From: Synechococcaceae cyanobacterium
GTDB lineage: Bacteria > Cyanobacteriota > Cyanobacteriia > PCC-6307 > Cyanobiaceae
DNA length: 43,280 nt
NCBI GenBank assembly: GCA_947378425.1
Contig: CANCJV010000036.1
Location: forward strand, 1-43,280
Direction: 5' to 3'
Below, in pieces: positions 35,094-43,280 of the stretch (its first letter is position 1; each line of letters opens with the position of its first letter). Both the position numbers and the translations under genes were made by a program. Under the pieces are notes generated by a model. It saw only the letters and a program-made list of their open reading frames with translations, did no database searches and had not been told where the DNA came from.

Positions 35094-35733
35094 GGGCTCG
35101 GATCAGAGCGGCATGAATCGACACAACGGCCGTCTGACTCTCGAACCTAAGGTGCCGGGACTGCGATCAAGAACGTTGGCATTGGAGAGCACGTCCTTGA
35201 GGCCGCGACTCAAACGCTTCGAACACCGCTTCGAACAAGTGCTGTGGCGCCTGCGACTGATCGCCATCCTGCCGGTGATCATGAGTCTGGCCAGCACCGG
35301 GGTCACCTTTGTGCTCGGCACCATGGAGATCGGCAAGGCGATCCTGGGCCTCGGCGGTGTCGACAATCCCGACAAGGCCTACATGGCCAAATTGCTGGGG
35401 GGCATTGTGACCGGCATCGATCTCTATCTAATCGGCATTGCGTTATTGATCTTCGGCTATGGCGTGTATGAGCTGCTGATCTCGCCGATTGATGCCGCCC
35501 GGGGCAACAACAAGAGCGGCGAGGGTCTGCTCGACATCCGCGATCTGGATCACCTCAAGGAAAAGCTGGTCAAGGTGCTGGTGGTGGCGTTGATCGTCTC
35601 AGCCTTCAAGGCGATGTTGTCACTGCCGATCAGCGATGGACCTTCGCTGGCCTTCTTCTGCCTGAGCGTGCTGCTGCTGGCGATCAGTGGTTTCCTGGTG
35701 ACGGGGGATCTGGGCAAGAGCAAGCATCACTGA
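35092..35733 (+). CDS. YqhA (UPF0114) family membrane protein
   Basis: A 213-residue protein with a ~40-residue basic N-terminus, FEHRFEQVLWRLRLIAILPVIMSL leading into helix 1, and three further helices (TGIDLYLIGIALLIFGYGVYELL; VKVLVVALIVSAFKAML; LAFFCLSVLLLAISGFLV). The loop PIDAARGNNKSGEGLLDIRDLDHLKEKLV is the conserved part of the YqhA/UPF0114 family, which is uncharacterised. ATG 35092 is given; ATG 35113 (MNRHNGRL) would avoid overlap with the divergent gene's start and is quite possible. Confidence 0.82.
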   Translation: MGSDQSGMNRHNGRLTLEPKVPGLRSRTLALESTSLRPRLKRFEHRFEQVLWRLRLIAILPVIMSLASTGVTFVLGTMEIGKAILGLGGVDNPDKAYMAKLLGGIVTGIDLYLIGIALLIFGYGVYELLISPIDAARGNNKSGEGLLDIRDLDHLKEKLVKVLVVALIVSAFKAMLSLPISDGPSLAFFCLSVLLLAISGFLVTGDLGKSKHH

Positions 35734-35779
35734 ATCCAGCCAGGACAAGGGCAGCCCCGGCAGGCCTTCAGCAGCCAGT

Positions 35780-35795
35780 AACGGCCGGAGCCGTT
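35780..35795. terminator. Small hairpin between convergent genes
   Basis: AACGGC-CGGA-GCCGTT gives a six-base-pair stem with a four-base loop in the 158-bp gap between the YqhA gene and the RTX gene. No long T-run follows on either strand. Confidence 0.3.
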
Positions 35796-35891
35796 CTGGC
35801 CGCGGTGTCCCTGGCGATGGGGTCCTCATCAAGCTCTACGGCCATCGCAGGCCGTGGGCACCAATGAGGCAGCAAAGATCGGCCGCAGGCG

Positions 35892-38800
35892 TCAGGTCAC
35901 AGTGAACTGGGCATTCGTCATCGCCAGACCTGAATTCAGCGTCGCGAACAGCGTGGAGCCCTGGGCGATGCCGCTGCCATCAGCGTCATAGAACAGGTTG
36001 CCGGTCGTCGACTCATAGCGAATCCGCTGGGCGGCGGTGGTGAAGGCCGCGCCGTTGATGAAGGCGGCGGCAGCCAGGGTGCCGGTGGCGGTGATCGCCG
36101 TGAACAGCCCAACACCGGTGTTCTCCAGCTGGATCAAATCAGTCGTCGCCGCGGAGGTGGTGGGAGTGAAATCGGTGATGCGATCGACGTTGGTGCTGGC
36201 ATTGAGGGCCGTATCAAAGCGGTAGATATCAGCGCCGACTCCTCCCGTGAGGAGGTCATTGCCAGCTCCGCCGTTGAGGCTGTCATTACCGGCCGCACCG
36301 ACCAAGGAATCGTTGCCGTCGCCGCCGTTGAGAGTATTGGCGGCAGAGTTGCCGGTGATCAGGTTGTTGAGAGCATTACCACTGCCATTGACCGCCGTTG
36401 TGCCGGTGAGGGTGAGGTTCTCGACGTTGCTCTGGGCCGCCAGGGAGAAGGTGATGGAACTCTGAACCAGATCACTACCCTCGCCTGCCAGTTCGGTGAT
36501 CACATCGGTGGCCACATCCACCACAAAAGTATCGTCACCGACACCACCCACCATCGTGTCACTGCCGGCTCCACCGTTGAGGCTGTCGTTGCCGGCTCCG
36601 CCGCTGAGGTTGTTGGCAGCGGCATTACCGCTGAGGAGGTTGCTGAGATCATTACCGCTGCCGTTGATGGCCGCACTGCCGGTGAGGGCGAGGTTCTCGA
36701 CATTGACCAGAGCCGCCAACGAGAAGGTGACGGCGCTCTGAACCAGATCCGTTCCCTCACCGACCAGTTCCGTGATCACATCGGTGGCTACATCAACCAC
36801 ATAAGTATCATCACCAAGGCCACCGACCATGGTGTCGTTGCCGGCGCCACCATTGAGGCTATCGTTGCCAAGTCCGCCGCTGAGGCTATCGTTGCCGGCA
36901 GCACCGCTGAGAATGTTGGCGACGGAGTTGCCGATCAGAAGGTTATTGAGAGCATTGCCGGTACCATTGATGGCACTCGTTCCCGTCAGCGTGAGGTTCT
37001 GATACTGGCTCGCCAGGGTGGTGGTGGCACTGGTGATGAAGGTATCGGCATAGCGATTGCTGAATGTCGCCAGATCATTGCCGGCGAGGTCCTGGATGAC
37101 GCCTGTCGCTTGATTGCCTGCTGGATCGGCATAAGAAACGCGGAGGTTGACCGTGCTGACAGGTGCGGCGCCCGTCAGTGTCAGGATGACTCGTGACGGA
37201 TTGTTTTGATCGAGTGAAACGGTGGCGATGGTACGCGCTGTCGCAACATTTGTCGAACTGACTGTGGCAATGCTGAAGGCAGATATGGGAACTGATGCAG
37301 CAGTAACAGCCTCAGACATCAGCAGGATGAGCGAGGATCCTTGCGTGCTGATGCTGGAAATCGTCGGAGGCGTATTGTCAGTAACGGGTGGCGCTGCTGT
37401 CACCACCTGATTAGGGGACTCGACAGAAGCGGTGAAGCCCTGATTGTCACCATAGGAGATGGCGACCTTATAGGTGCCGGCACCGATACTGGGTACCAGA
37501 TAGGTGCTGGTGGTGGCAGCGGAGATCAGGACATTGTCCTTAAACCACTGGTAGGCATAGTTGCGGACGACAGCATCACCATCCGGATCGCCCGTCACCC
37601 CAGGAGCCGTCAGGGTGGCACCTTCCTGGAATACTCCAGGTGTGGAGGACGTGATTGATCCAGGTGTGCCGTTGCCATTATTGATCGCCGTGACCACCTG
37701 ATTGGGCGAATCAACAGAAGCCGTGAAGCCCTGATTGTCGGTATAGGAGATAGCGACCTTATAGGTGCCAGCACCGACACTGGGAACCAGATAGGTGCTG
37801 GTGGTGGCACCGGAGATCAGAACATTATCCTTGGACCACTGGAAGGCATAGTTGCGGACAGCGGCATCACCATCAGGATCACCGCTGACACCAGGGGCCG
37901 TGAGAGTCACACCTTCCTGGAACACTCCTGCAGTGGAAGAGGTGATCGAACCAGGCGTGCCATTGCCGTTATTGATTGCTGTGACCACCTGATTGGGCGA
38001 ATCAACAGAAGCGGTGAAGCCTTGGTTGTCGGTGTAGGCGATGGCAACCTTGTAGGTACCAGCACCCGTGTTGGGCACCAGGTAGGTGCTGGTGGTGGCA
38101 CCGGAGATCACCACATTGTCCTTGTACCACTGGTAGGCATAGTTGCGGACAGCGGCATCACCATCAGGATCACCGCTGACACCAGGGGCCGTGAGAGTCA
38201 CACCTTCCTGGAACACTCCTGCAGTGGAAGAGGTGATCGAACCAGGCGTGCCATTGCCGTTATTGATTGCTGTAACCACCTGATTGGGCGAATCAACAGA
38301 CGCGGTGAAGCCTTGGTTGTCGGTGTAGGCGATGGCAACCTTGTAGGTACCAGCACCCGTGTTGGGCACCAGGTAGGTGCTGGTGGTGGCACCGGAGATC
38401 ACCACATTGTCCTTGTACCACTGATAGGCATAATTAGGACTACCCGCATCACCATCGGGATCACCGCTGACACCAGGTGCCGTCAGGGTGACACCTTCCT
38501 GGAAGACTCCTGCTGTGGAGGAGGTGATCGAACCAGGAGTGCCGTTGCCATTATTGGCAATGGCAACCACCTGATCGGCCGAGTTCACGGTGACCCTGTA
38601 GCCCTGGGCATCAGAATAAATGATAGCAACCTTATAGGTGCCAGCCCCAGTATTGGGAACCACATAGGTGCTGCCGGTGGCACCACTGATTTGAGTTCCG
38701 TCCTTGAACCACTGATAGGCATAATTAGGACTACCCGCATCGCCATCGGGATCAGCGCTGACACCAGGGGCCGTCAGGGTGACGCCTTCCTGGAAGACTC

Positions 38801-41800
38801 CTGCAGTGGAGGAGGTGATCGAACCAGGAGTGCCGTTGCCATTATTGGCAATGGCAACCACCTGATCGGCCGAGTTCACGGTGACCCTGTAGCCCTGGGC
38901 ATCGGAATAAATGATGGCAACCTTATAGGTGCCAGCTCCAGTATTGGGAACTACATAGGTACTACCGGTGGCACCACTGATTTGAGTTCCGTCCTTGAAC
39001 CACTGATAGGCATAATTAGGACTACCCGCATCGCCATCGGCATCACCGCTGACACCAGGTGCCGTCAGGGTGACACCTTCCTGAAAGACGCCTGCAGTGG
39101 AGGAGGTGATCGAACCAGGAGTGCCATTGCCATTGTTGGCAATGGCGACCACGTGATCGGCCGAATTCACGGTGACCCTGTAGCCCTGGGCATCGGAATA
39201 AACGATGGCAACCTTATAGGTGCCAGCCCCAGTATTGGGAACTGCATAGGTGCTGCTGGTGGCACCAGTGATTTGAGTTCCGTCCTTGAACCACTGATAA
39301 GCATAATTAGGACTACCCGCATCACCATCGGGATCACCGCTGACACCAGGTGCCGTCAGGGTGACACCTTCCAGGAAGACTCCTGCAGTGGAGGAGGTGA
39401 TCGAACCAACAGTACCGTTGCCATTGTTGGCAATGGCAACCACCTGATCGGCCGAATTCACGGTGACCCTGTAGCCCTGGGCATCGGAATAAATGATGGC
39501 AACCTTATAGCTGCCAGCTCCAGTATTGGGAACCACATAGGTGCTGCCAGTGGCACCACTGATTTGAGTTCCGTCCTTGAACCACTGATAGGCATAATTA
39601 GGACTACCCGCATCACCATCGGGATCACCGCTGACACCAGGTGCCGTCAGGGTGACACCTTCCTGGAAGACTCCGGCAGTGGAGGAGGTGATCGAACCAG
39701 GAGTGCCTGGGCCGAGGTCTGCACTCTTCAGAACACCAGTTTCAAAGCCTGAAAGGGTGAGGCTTGTTTGGAGGAAGTTAACAGTGATGGTTTTCGCCGT
39801 TGGTGCTGCAAGGAAGGCCTCAAGTGCCGTAAGTTGATTGGTGGTTTGCAGGTTCTGTCGTTCTGCAGAGCTTAGGGTGAGGGTGACGGTGTCGTTATCG
39901 ATGCCACCTTCCAGACGCAGCTGCTGTTTATCGATGAGGGCTGTTGTGGCTAAGAAGGAGAGATCAGCCTTGTCGGAACCAGCATCGAGACGGATCACCT
40001 CAAAGCCAGTGAAGGCGGTGGAGACGGCATTGCCGCTCGTGGTGACCGTGCCAGTACCGGCTTGATTCAGCGTCAGGGTGTTAGCACTGGCATTGAGGGT
40101 GAAATCATCGACACCAAGGCCACCTTTCAGTGTGCCGGTGAGTGAGCCCACAGCAGCAAGTACGGCGTAGTCATCACCAGTTGCTAGATCAATGTCACTG
40201 ATGTTGGTGAAGGCGGTGCCATCGGCCGTGCCTGAATTGGGCCCCGTGATGGCCAAGACGTTGCTGTTGCCATTGAGGGTGAGCTTGTTGCTCTGCACGC
40301 CTGTGCCGCCGCCACCGCCCTGGATCGTTCCGAATCCTGTAAAGCTACCGCCACTGCCACCACCGCCATCGGTGATGATGAACGAGCCATCATTACCGAC
40401 ACCGATAATGAGAGATTTATCAACGATGAGGGTGTTGAAACCAGCCCCGCCATCAAGGATGCCACTGAGACGGCCACCCGCTGCAATGGTGACCGTGTCA
40501 TTGCCGCCCTGGAGATAAATATTCTCAATGCTGGAGAAGCTGACCTGATCGAGAGTGCCGCTATCGAGCCCTGTCAAGGTGAGGGTGTTGGCCGAAGCAT
40601 TGCCGTTGAGACGATCAAAACCAGCACCACCATTCAGGGTGAGCGTTGCACTTGTGCCGGCCGCATCGGTGAGGGTGGCAGTGTCTGCGGCGCTACCGAG
40701 ATTGATGGAATTGAGCAGCTTGCCGGCGTAGGCACCTGTGGTTGCTGTAGAGCCAAAGCTGATGCCATCGATGCTGCCGGAGGCTGTGGCGGTGATCAGC
40801 AGCGCGTTTTCTGCTGTGGGGTTAGCGATCGCCACGTTGTAGGTGGCAGTAGCTGTTTGACCACTATTTGACGCGGTGACCGAGAAGCTGTCGGTGAGAG
40901 TGGAGGTTGATTGGGCCGTGATCGCAGCTGAAACACCTGTGAAGCTGGTGGCACCGGTGCTGGATACCGTAAGGCTGCCGTAGGTGCCAGTTGAGGATGC
41001 AGGGCCGTAGGAGATGCTGCCGCCATCAGAGGCTGTGGCATTAAGAACACCAGCTGAACTAAGGGGTAGACCTGCAGAGAAGCCTGGATCAATGAAATCC
41101 AGCAACAGCGACCCTGTTGCAAAGACTGGAGGGATGGCCGTCAGCACACCAATTTCAAAACCTGAAAGGGTGAGGCTGGTTTGAAGGAAGTTGACGGTGA
41201 TGGTATTCCCTGTTGGCGCTGCCAGGTAGGCCACCAGTGCAGTGAGTTGATTGCTCGTTTGGAGGTTCTGGCGTTCTGCCGAACTGAGGTTGAGGGTGAT
41301 GGTGTCGTTATCAAGCCCACCTTCCAGACGCAGCTGTTGTTTATCGGTGAGGGCTGTTGTGGCTGAGAAGGAGAGATCAGCCTTGTCGGAACCAGCATCG
41401 AGACGGATCACCTCAAAGCCAGTGAAGGCGGTGGAGACGGCATTGCCGCTCGTGGTGACCGTACCAGTACCGGCTTGATTCAGCGTCAGGGTGTTAACAC
41501 TGGCATTGAGGGTGAAATCATCGACACCAAGGCCACCCTTCAGTGTGCCGGTGAGTGAGCCCACAGCCGCAAGAACGGCATAGTCATCACCAGCTGCTAG
41601 ATCAATGTCACTGATGTTGGTGAAGGCGGTGCCATCGGCCGTGCCTGAATTGGGCCCCGTGATGGCAACGACGTTGCTGTTGGCGTTGAGGGTAAGCTTG
41701 TTGCTCTGCACGCCTGTACCGCCGCCACCGCCCTGGATCGTTCCGAATCCTGTAAAGCTACCGCCACTGCCACCACCGCCATCGGTGATGATGAACGAAC

Positions 41801-43280
41801 CATCAGTACCGACACCGATAATGAGGGATTTATCAACGATGAGGGTGTTGAAACCAGCCCCGCCATCAAGGATGCCACTGAGACGGCCACCCGCTGCAAT
41901 GGTGACCGTGTCATTGCCGCCCTGGAGATAAATATTCTCAATGCTGGAGAAGCTGACCTGATCGAGGGTGCCGCTATCAAGCCCAGTGAGGGTGAGATTG
42001 TTGGCCGAGGCATTGCCGTTGAGACGATCAAAACCAGCACCACCATTCAGGCTTAATGCTGCTGTCGTGCCGGCTGCATCAGTGAGAGTGGCTGTGTCTG
42101 CAGCACTACCGAGATTGATGGAATTGAGCAGCTTGCCGGCGTAGGAACCTGTGGTTGCAGTGGAACCAAAGATGATGCCATCGATGCTGCCGGAGGCTGT
42201 GGCCGTTATCAGCAGAGTGTTCTCTGCTGAAGGGTTGGCGATTGCCACGTTGTATGCGGCAGTGGCTGTTTTCCCACCGTTTGACGCAGTGACCGAGAAG
42301 CTGTCGGTGAGGGTGGATGTGGATTGGGCCGTGATGGCAGATGAAACACCTGTGAAGCTTGTGGCGCCGGTGCTGGATACCGTGAGGCTGCCGTAGGCGC
42401 CAATTGAAGAGGGTGGGCCGTAGGTGATCACGCCGCCATCAAGAACGATGGCGCTCAGCTGGGCGGTGGAAGACGCCGGCAGATCTGCTGAGAAGGCCGT
42501 CGCTATGTAGCTGAGACGAAGTGAGTTGTCGACAAAAACTGGGGTCTTGTCGATTGGCGTGATGACAATGCCATCGTTGAACTGCAGCTGATCAATGTCG
42601 TAGAGGGTATCAAGTCCGTCAGGGGAGCCTGCACGGTTGTCCTGGATGTAATAGGCGTAGCCAAAAGTGACATCTGTTGCCCGCGAGATGGTGTAGTCAC
42701 TGGCATTACCAGTAAGGATAACGGTATCGATTTCATTGGCATCGGTGTTGGCAGCTGTGGAGCTACCGCCATAGATCACATCGTTGCCAGGGCCGGCCTT
42801 GAAGCTGTCGTTTCCGGTGCCGCCCTGGAGGGTGTCGCGCCCAGCGCCAGCATCGAGGGAATCGTTACCGGCTTCTCCGTAGAGGTTGTCATTGCCATCG
42901 CCGGAGGTGATGGAATCGATGCCATTACCTCCGTAGACGTTGTCGTTTCCTGCGCCAGAGGTAATGGTGTCATCGCCATCCTCGCCGTAGACATTGTTAT
43001 TGCCATTGCCAGCTGTAATCAGATCGTTTCCAGTTCCACCCCAAATGTTGTCATCGCTGGATGTGCCAGTGATGGTGTCGCTACCATCCTGACCATGCAT
43101 TTCCTGTACGTAGGCAGCTGTTGATGCGTCCATGGTGTCGTCACCTCCTTCTCCAAGGATTCGTCCATAGTTTGCATTGCCACCTAGAGTAATATTGTCT
43201 GATCCACCCTGCCCATTGACATCTACATAGCCATAATACCATGAATATTGATTATTTAATCCTGTTCCGCCTGAAAGATT
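35892..43280 (-). CDS. Giant RTX (haemolysin-type Ca2+-binding) secreted repeat protein, N-terminus beyond the window
   Basis: The frame is open to the right edge: 49 residues precede the first internal ATG at 43133 and they are RTX-like (GGSDNITLGG), so at least 2462 residues are visible and the true start lies outside. Order from the N-side: RTX nonapeptides (GGTGNDxI type); two copies of a 471-residue beta-rich module; eight 97-residue Ig-like repeats; one SWM domain (DNTPPTISSIS...LLMSEAV); a second RTX block (GGAGNDSLNGGAGNDTMVGG); and a type-I-secretion-like tail with DRITDFTP ending AQFTVT. It should be exported by an ABC/MFP/TolC system, fold on Ca2+ and act at the cell surface as an adhesin, coat or motility-related protein. 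It is visibly less GC-rich than the rest of the window. Confidence 0.92.
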   Translation of the reverse strand, partial: NLSGGTGLNNQYSWYYGYVDVNGQGGSDNITLGGNANYGRILGEGGDDTMDASTAAYVQEMHGQDGSDTITGTSSDDNIWGGTGNDLITAGNGNNNVYGEDGDDTITSGAGNDNVYGGNGIDSITSGDGNDNLYGEAGNDSLDAGAGRDTLQGGTGNDSFKAGPGNDVIYGGSSTAANTDANEIDTVILTGNASDYTISRATDVTFGYAYYIQDNRAGSPDGLDTLYDIDQLQFNDGIVITPIDKTPVFVDNSLRLSYIATAFSADLPASSTAQLSAIVLDGGVITYGPPSSIGAYGSLTVSSTGATSFTGVSSAITAQSTSTLTDSFSVTASNGGKTATAAYNVAIANPSAENTLLITATASGSIDGIIFGSTATTGSYAGKLLNSINLGSAADTATLTDAAGTTAALSLNGGAGFDRLNGNASANNLTLTGLDSGTLDQVSFSSIENIYLQGGNDTVTIAAGGRLSGILDGGAGFNTLIVDKSLIIGVGTDGSFIITDGGGGSGGSFTGFGTIQGGGGGTGVQSNKLTLNANSNVVAITGPNSGTADGTAFTNISDIDLAAGDDYAVLAAVGSLTGTLKGGLGVDDFTLNASVNTLTLNQAGTGTVTTSGNAVSTAFTGFEVIRLDAGSDKADLSFSATTALTDKQQLRLEGGLDNDTITLNLSSAERQNLQTSNQLTALVAYLAAPTGNTITVNFLQTSLTLSGFEIGVLTAIPPVFATGSLLLDFIDPGFSAGLPLSSAGVLNATASDGGSISYGPASSTGTYGSLTVSSTGATSFTGVSAAITAQSTSTLTDSFSVTASNSGQTATATYNVAIANPTAENALLITATASGSIDGISFGSTATTGAYAGKLLNSINLGSAADTATLTDAAGTSATLTLNGGAGFDRLNGNASANTLTLTGLDSGTLDQVSFSSIENIYLQGGNDTVTIAAGGRLSGILDGGAGFNTLIVDKSLIIGVGNDGSFIITDGGGGSGGSFTGFGTIQGGGGGTGVQSNKLTLNGNSNVLAITGPNSGTADGTAFTNISDIDLATGDDYAVLAAVGSLTGTLKGGLGVDDFTLNASANTLTLNQAGTGTVTTSGNAVSTAFTGFEVIRLDAGSDKADLSFLATTALIDKQQLRLEGGIDNDTVTLTLSSAERQNLQTTNQLTALEAFLAAPTAKTITVNFLQTSLTLSGFETGVLKSADLGPGTPGSITSSTAGVFQEGVTLTAPGVSGDPDGDAGSPNYAYQWFKDGTQISGATGSTYVVPNTGAGSYKVAIIYSDAQGYRVTVNSADQVVAIANNGNGTVGSITSSTAGVFLEGVTLTAPGVSGDPDGDAGSPNYAYQWFKDGTQITGATSSTYAVPNTGAGTYKVAIVYSDAQGYRVTVNSADHVVAIANNGNGTPGSITSSTAGVFQEGVTLTAPGVSGDADGDAGSPNYAYQWFKDGTQISGATGSTYVVPNTGAGTYKVAIIYSDAQGYRVTVNSADQVVAIANNGNGTPGSITSSTAGVFQEGVTLTAPGVSADPDGDAGSPNYAYQWFKDGTQISGATGSTYVVPNTGAGTYKVAIIYSDAQGYRVTVNSADQVVAIANNGNGTPGSITSSTAGVFQEGVTLTAPGVSGDPDGDAGSPNYAYQWYKDNVVISGATTSTYLVPNTGAGTYKVAIAYTDNQGFTASVDSPNQVVTAINNGNGTPGSITSSTAGVFQEGVTLTAPGVSGDPDGDAAVRNYAYQWYKDNVVISGATTSTYLVPNTGAGTYKVAIAYTDNQGFTASVDSPNQVVTAINNGNGTPGSITSSTAGVFQEGVTLTAPGVSGDPDGDAAVRNYAFQWSKDNVLISGATTSTYLVPSVGAGTYKVAISYTDNQGFTASVDSPNQVVTAINNGNGTPGSITSSTPGVFQEGATLTAPGVTGDPDGDAVVRNYAYQWFKDNVLISAATTSTYLVPSIGAGTYKVAISYGDNQGFTASVESPNQVVTAAPPVTDNTPPTISSISTQGSSLILLMSEAVTAASVPISAFSIATVSSTNVATARTIATVSLDQNNPSRVILTLTGAAPVSTVNLRVSYADPAGNQATGVIQDLAGNDLATFSNRYADTFITSATTTLASQYQNLTLTGTSAINGTGNALNNLLIGNSVANILSGAAGNDSLSGGLGNDSLNGGAGNDTMVGGLGDDTYVVDVATDVITELVGEGTDLVQSAVTFSLAALVNVENLALTGSAAINGSGNDLSNLLSGNAAANNLSGGAGNDSLNGGAGSDTMVGGVGDDTFVVDVATDVITELAGEGSDLVQSSITFSLAAQSNVENLTLTGTTAVNGSGNALNNLITGNSAANTLNGGDGNDSLVGAAGNDSLNGGAGNDLLTGGVGADIYRFDTALNASTNVDRITDFTPTTSAATTDLIQLENTGVGLFTAITATGTLAAAAFINGAAFTTAAQRIRYESTTGNLFYDADGSGIAQGSTLFATLNSGLAMTNAQFTVT
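36230..36990 (-). repeat. C-terminal RTX block
   Basis: Three groups of glycine-aspartate nonapeptides (GGAGNDSLNGGAGNDTM and similar) alternate with a repeated segment that reads DVATDVITELVGEGTDLVQS then VENLALTGSAAINGSGN. Each group should bind Ca2+ in a parallel beta-roll outside the cell. The block sits next to the C-terminal secretion signal, where RTX repeats usually help folding after export. Confidence 0.9.
37060..37370 (-). other. SWM (SwmB-type) repeat domain within the RTX protein
   Basis: One domain of about 110 residues begins DNTPPTISSISTQGSSLILL, continues SEAVTAASVPISAFSIATV, and ends NLRVSYADPAGNQATGVIQD and LAGNDLATFSN. This resembles the repeats of SwmB, the giant cell-surface protein needed for non-flagellar swimming of marine Synechococcus. 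Related repeats also occur in large surface proteins of other bacteria, so motility is not implied by one copy. Confidence 0.6.
37371..39698 (-). repeat. Eight 291-bp (97-residue) tandem Ig-like repeats
   Basis: Each unit begins GSITSSTAGVFQEGVTLTAP and has a core Y-Q-W-x-K-D then a Tyr-Lys-Val-Ala strand. Starting at 39698 the units fall every 291 bases (39698, 39407, 39116, 38825, 38534, 38243, 37952, 37661). Units 1-4 share the ending YRVTVNSADQVVAIANNGNG. Units 5-8 end FTASVDSPNQVVTAINNGNG. Unit 5 has a type-A front (GSPNYAYQW) and a type-B back, so it looks like the junction. Neighbouring units are nearly identical in DNA. Confidence 0.93.
39717..42542 (-). repeat. Two tandem copies of a 1413-bp (471-residue) module
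   Basis: Copy A (41130-42542) and copy B (39717-41129) each begin with PVF and contain GSLTVSSTGATSFTGV, ITAQSTSTLTDSFSVTASN, GSIDGI, SFSSIENIYLQGGNDTVTI, DGGGGSGGSFTGFGTIQ and TNISDIDLA, ending LTLSGFE. The period is exactly 1413 bases (for example 41434 versus 40021). Internal stretches are almost identical in DNA, while the first ~50 residues of the copies differ, as if the middles were homogenised. Confidence 0.93.
42780..43280 (-). repeat. N-side RTX block, continuing beyond the window
   Basis: Nonapeptides such as GGTGNDLITAGNGNNNVYGEDGD, split by DTITSGAGN-type units, repeat about every 9 residues. They extend to the right edge, where the sequence becomes more AT-rich. More RTX or a different N-terminal domain must lie outside. 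Confidence 0.88.

Noticed and set aside
37371-39698. CRISPR array
   Set aside because: Units are 291 bp, contiguous and coding, without spacers; they are protein repeats.
38022-39752. 576-codon plus-strand frame across the Ig-like repeats
   Set aside because: It is antisense to the RTX gene and repeats every 97 codons because the underlying DNA repeats; a repeat without stops in one antisense frame stays open. No independent coding character.

Overview
The window is about 43 kb of GC-rich cyanobacterial chromosome, most likely from a Synechococcus/Cyanobium-type picocyanobacterium. Three things point there: a complete NDH-1MS CO2-uptake cluster (ndhF3-ndhD3-cupA-cupS), a cyanobacterial nitrate ABC transporter with the diagnostic NrtC fusion subunit, and scattered HIP1 octamers (GCGATCGC, e.g. 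399-406, 9392-9399, 11027-11034). An ABC nitrate transporter and many ion transporters fit a freshwater or brackish strain better than an open-ocean one; that habitat is an inference.

Layout. (1) 1-5.2 kb: the nearly complete end of an amino-acid ABC binding lipoprotein gene, a small EamA-type membrane protein, a GtrII-like membrane glycosyltransferase and a CrtISO-like FAD oxidoreductase. (2) 5.3-10.9 kb, minus strand: nrtA-nrtB-(new 55-aa membrane ORF)-nrtC-nrtD. A hairpin follows nrtA and a 15-bp tandem repeat precedes nrtC. (3) 10.9-12.3 kb: a long gap with no convincing gene but several palindromes. (4) 12.3-14.5 kb: a CHASE-PAS-GGDEF diguanylate cyclase. (5) 14.5-20.0 kb, minus strand: the inducible CO2-hydrating NDH-1MS module. 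(6) 20.3-30 kb: a cation and membrane-homeostasis block: a small zinc-ribbon membrane protein, a PacL/PMCA-like Ca2+ P-type ATPase, a KtrB/TrkH K+ channel subunit, a CPA2 antiporter, a KimA-like K+ importer, a TerC/DUF475 protein and DedA. (7) 30-35.7 kb: peptide deformylase, an APC permease, an NCS2-like permease, a secreted protein with a duplicated domain, a DUF167 protein and a YqhA protein. (8) 35.9 kb to the right edge, minus strand: a giant RTX protein of at least 2462 residues, open at its N-terminus. It has RTX blocks at both visible ends, two copies of a 471-residue module, eight 97-residue Ig-like repeats and one SwmB-type (SWM) domain.

Functionally the window joins nitrogen uptake (nrt) and inorganic-carbon uptake (cup/ndh). 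A probable c-di-GMP enzyme lies between them, next to a dense set of K+/Ca2+/H+ transporters. The least expected items are the small ORF inside the nrt operon, the repeat before nrtC, and the two-level repeat architecture of the RTX giant. All calls come from reading the sequence by eye; no database search was run.
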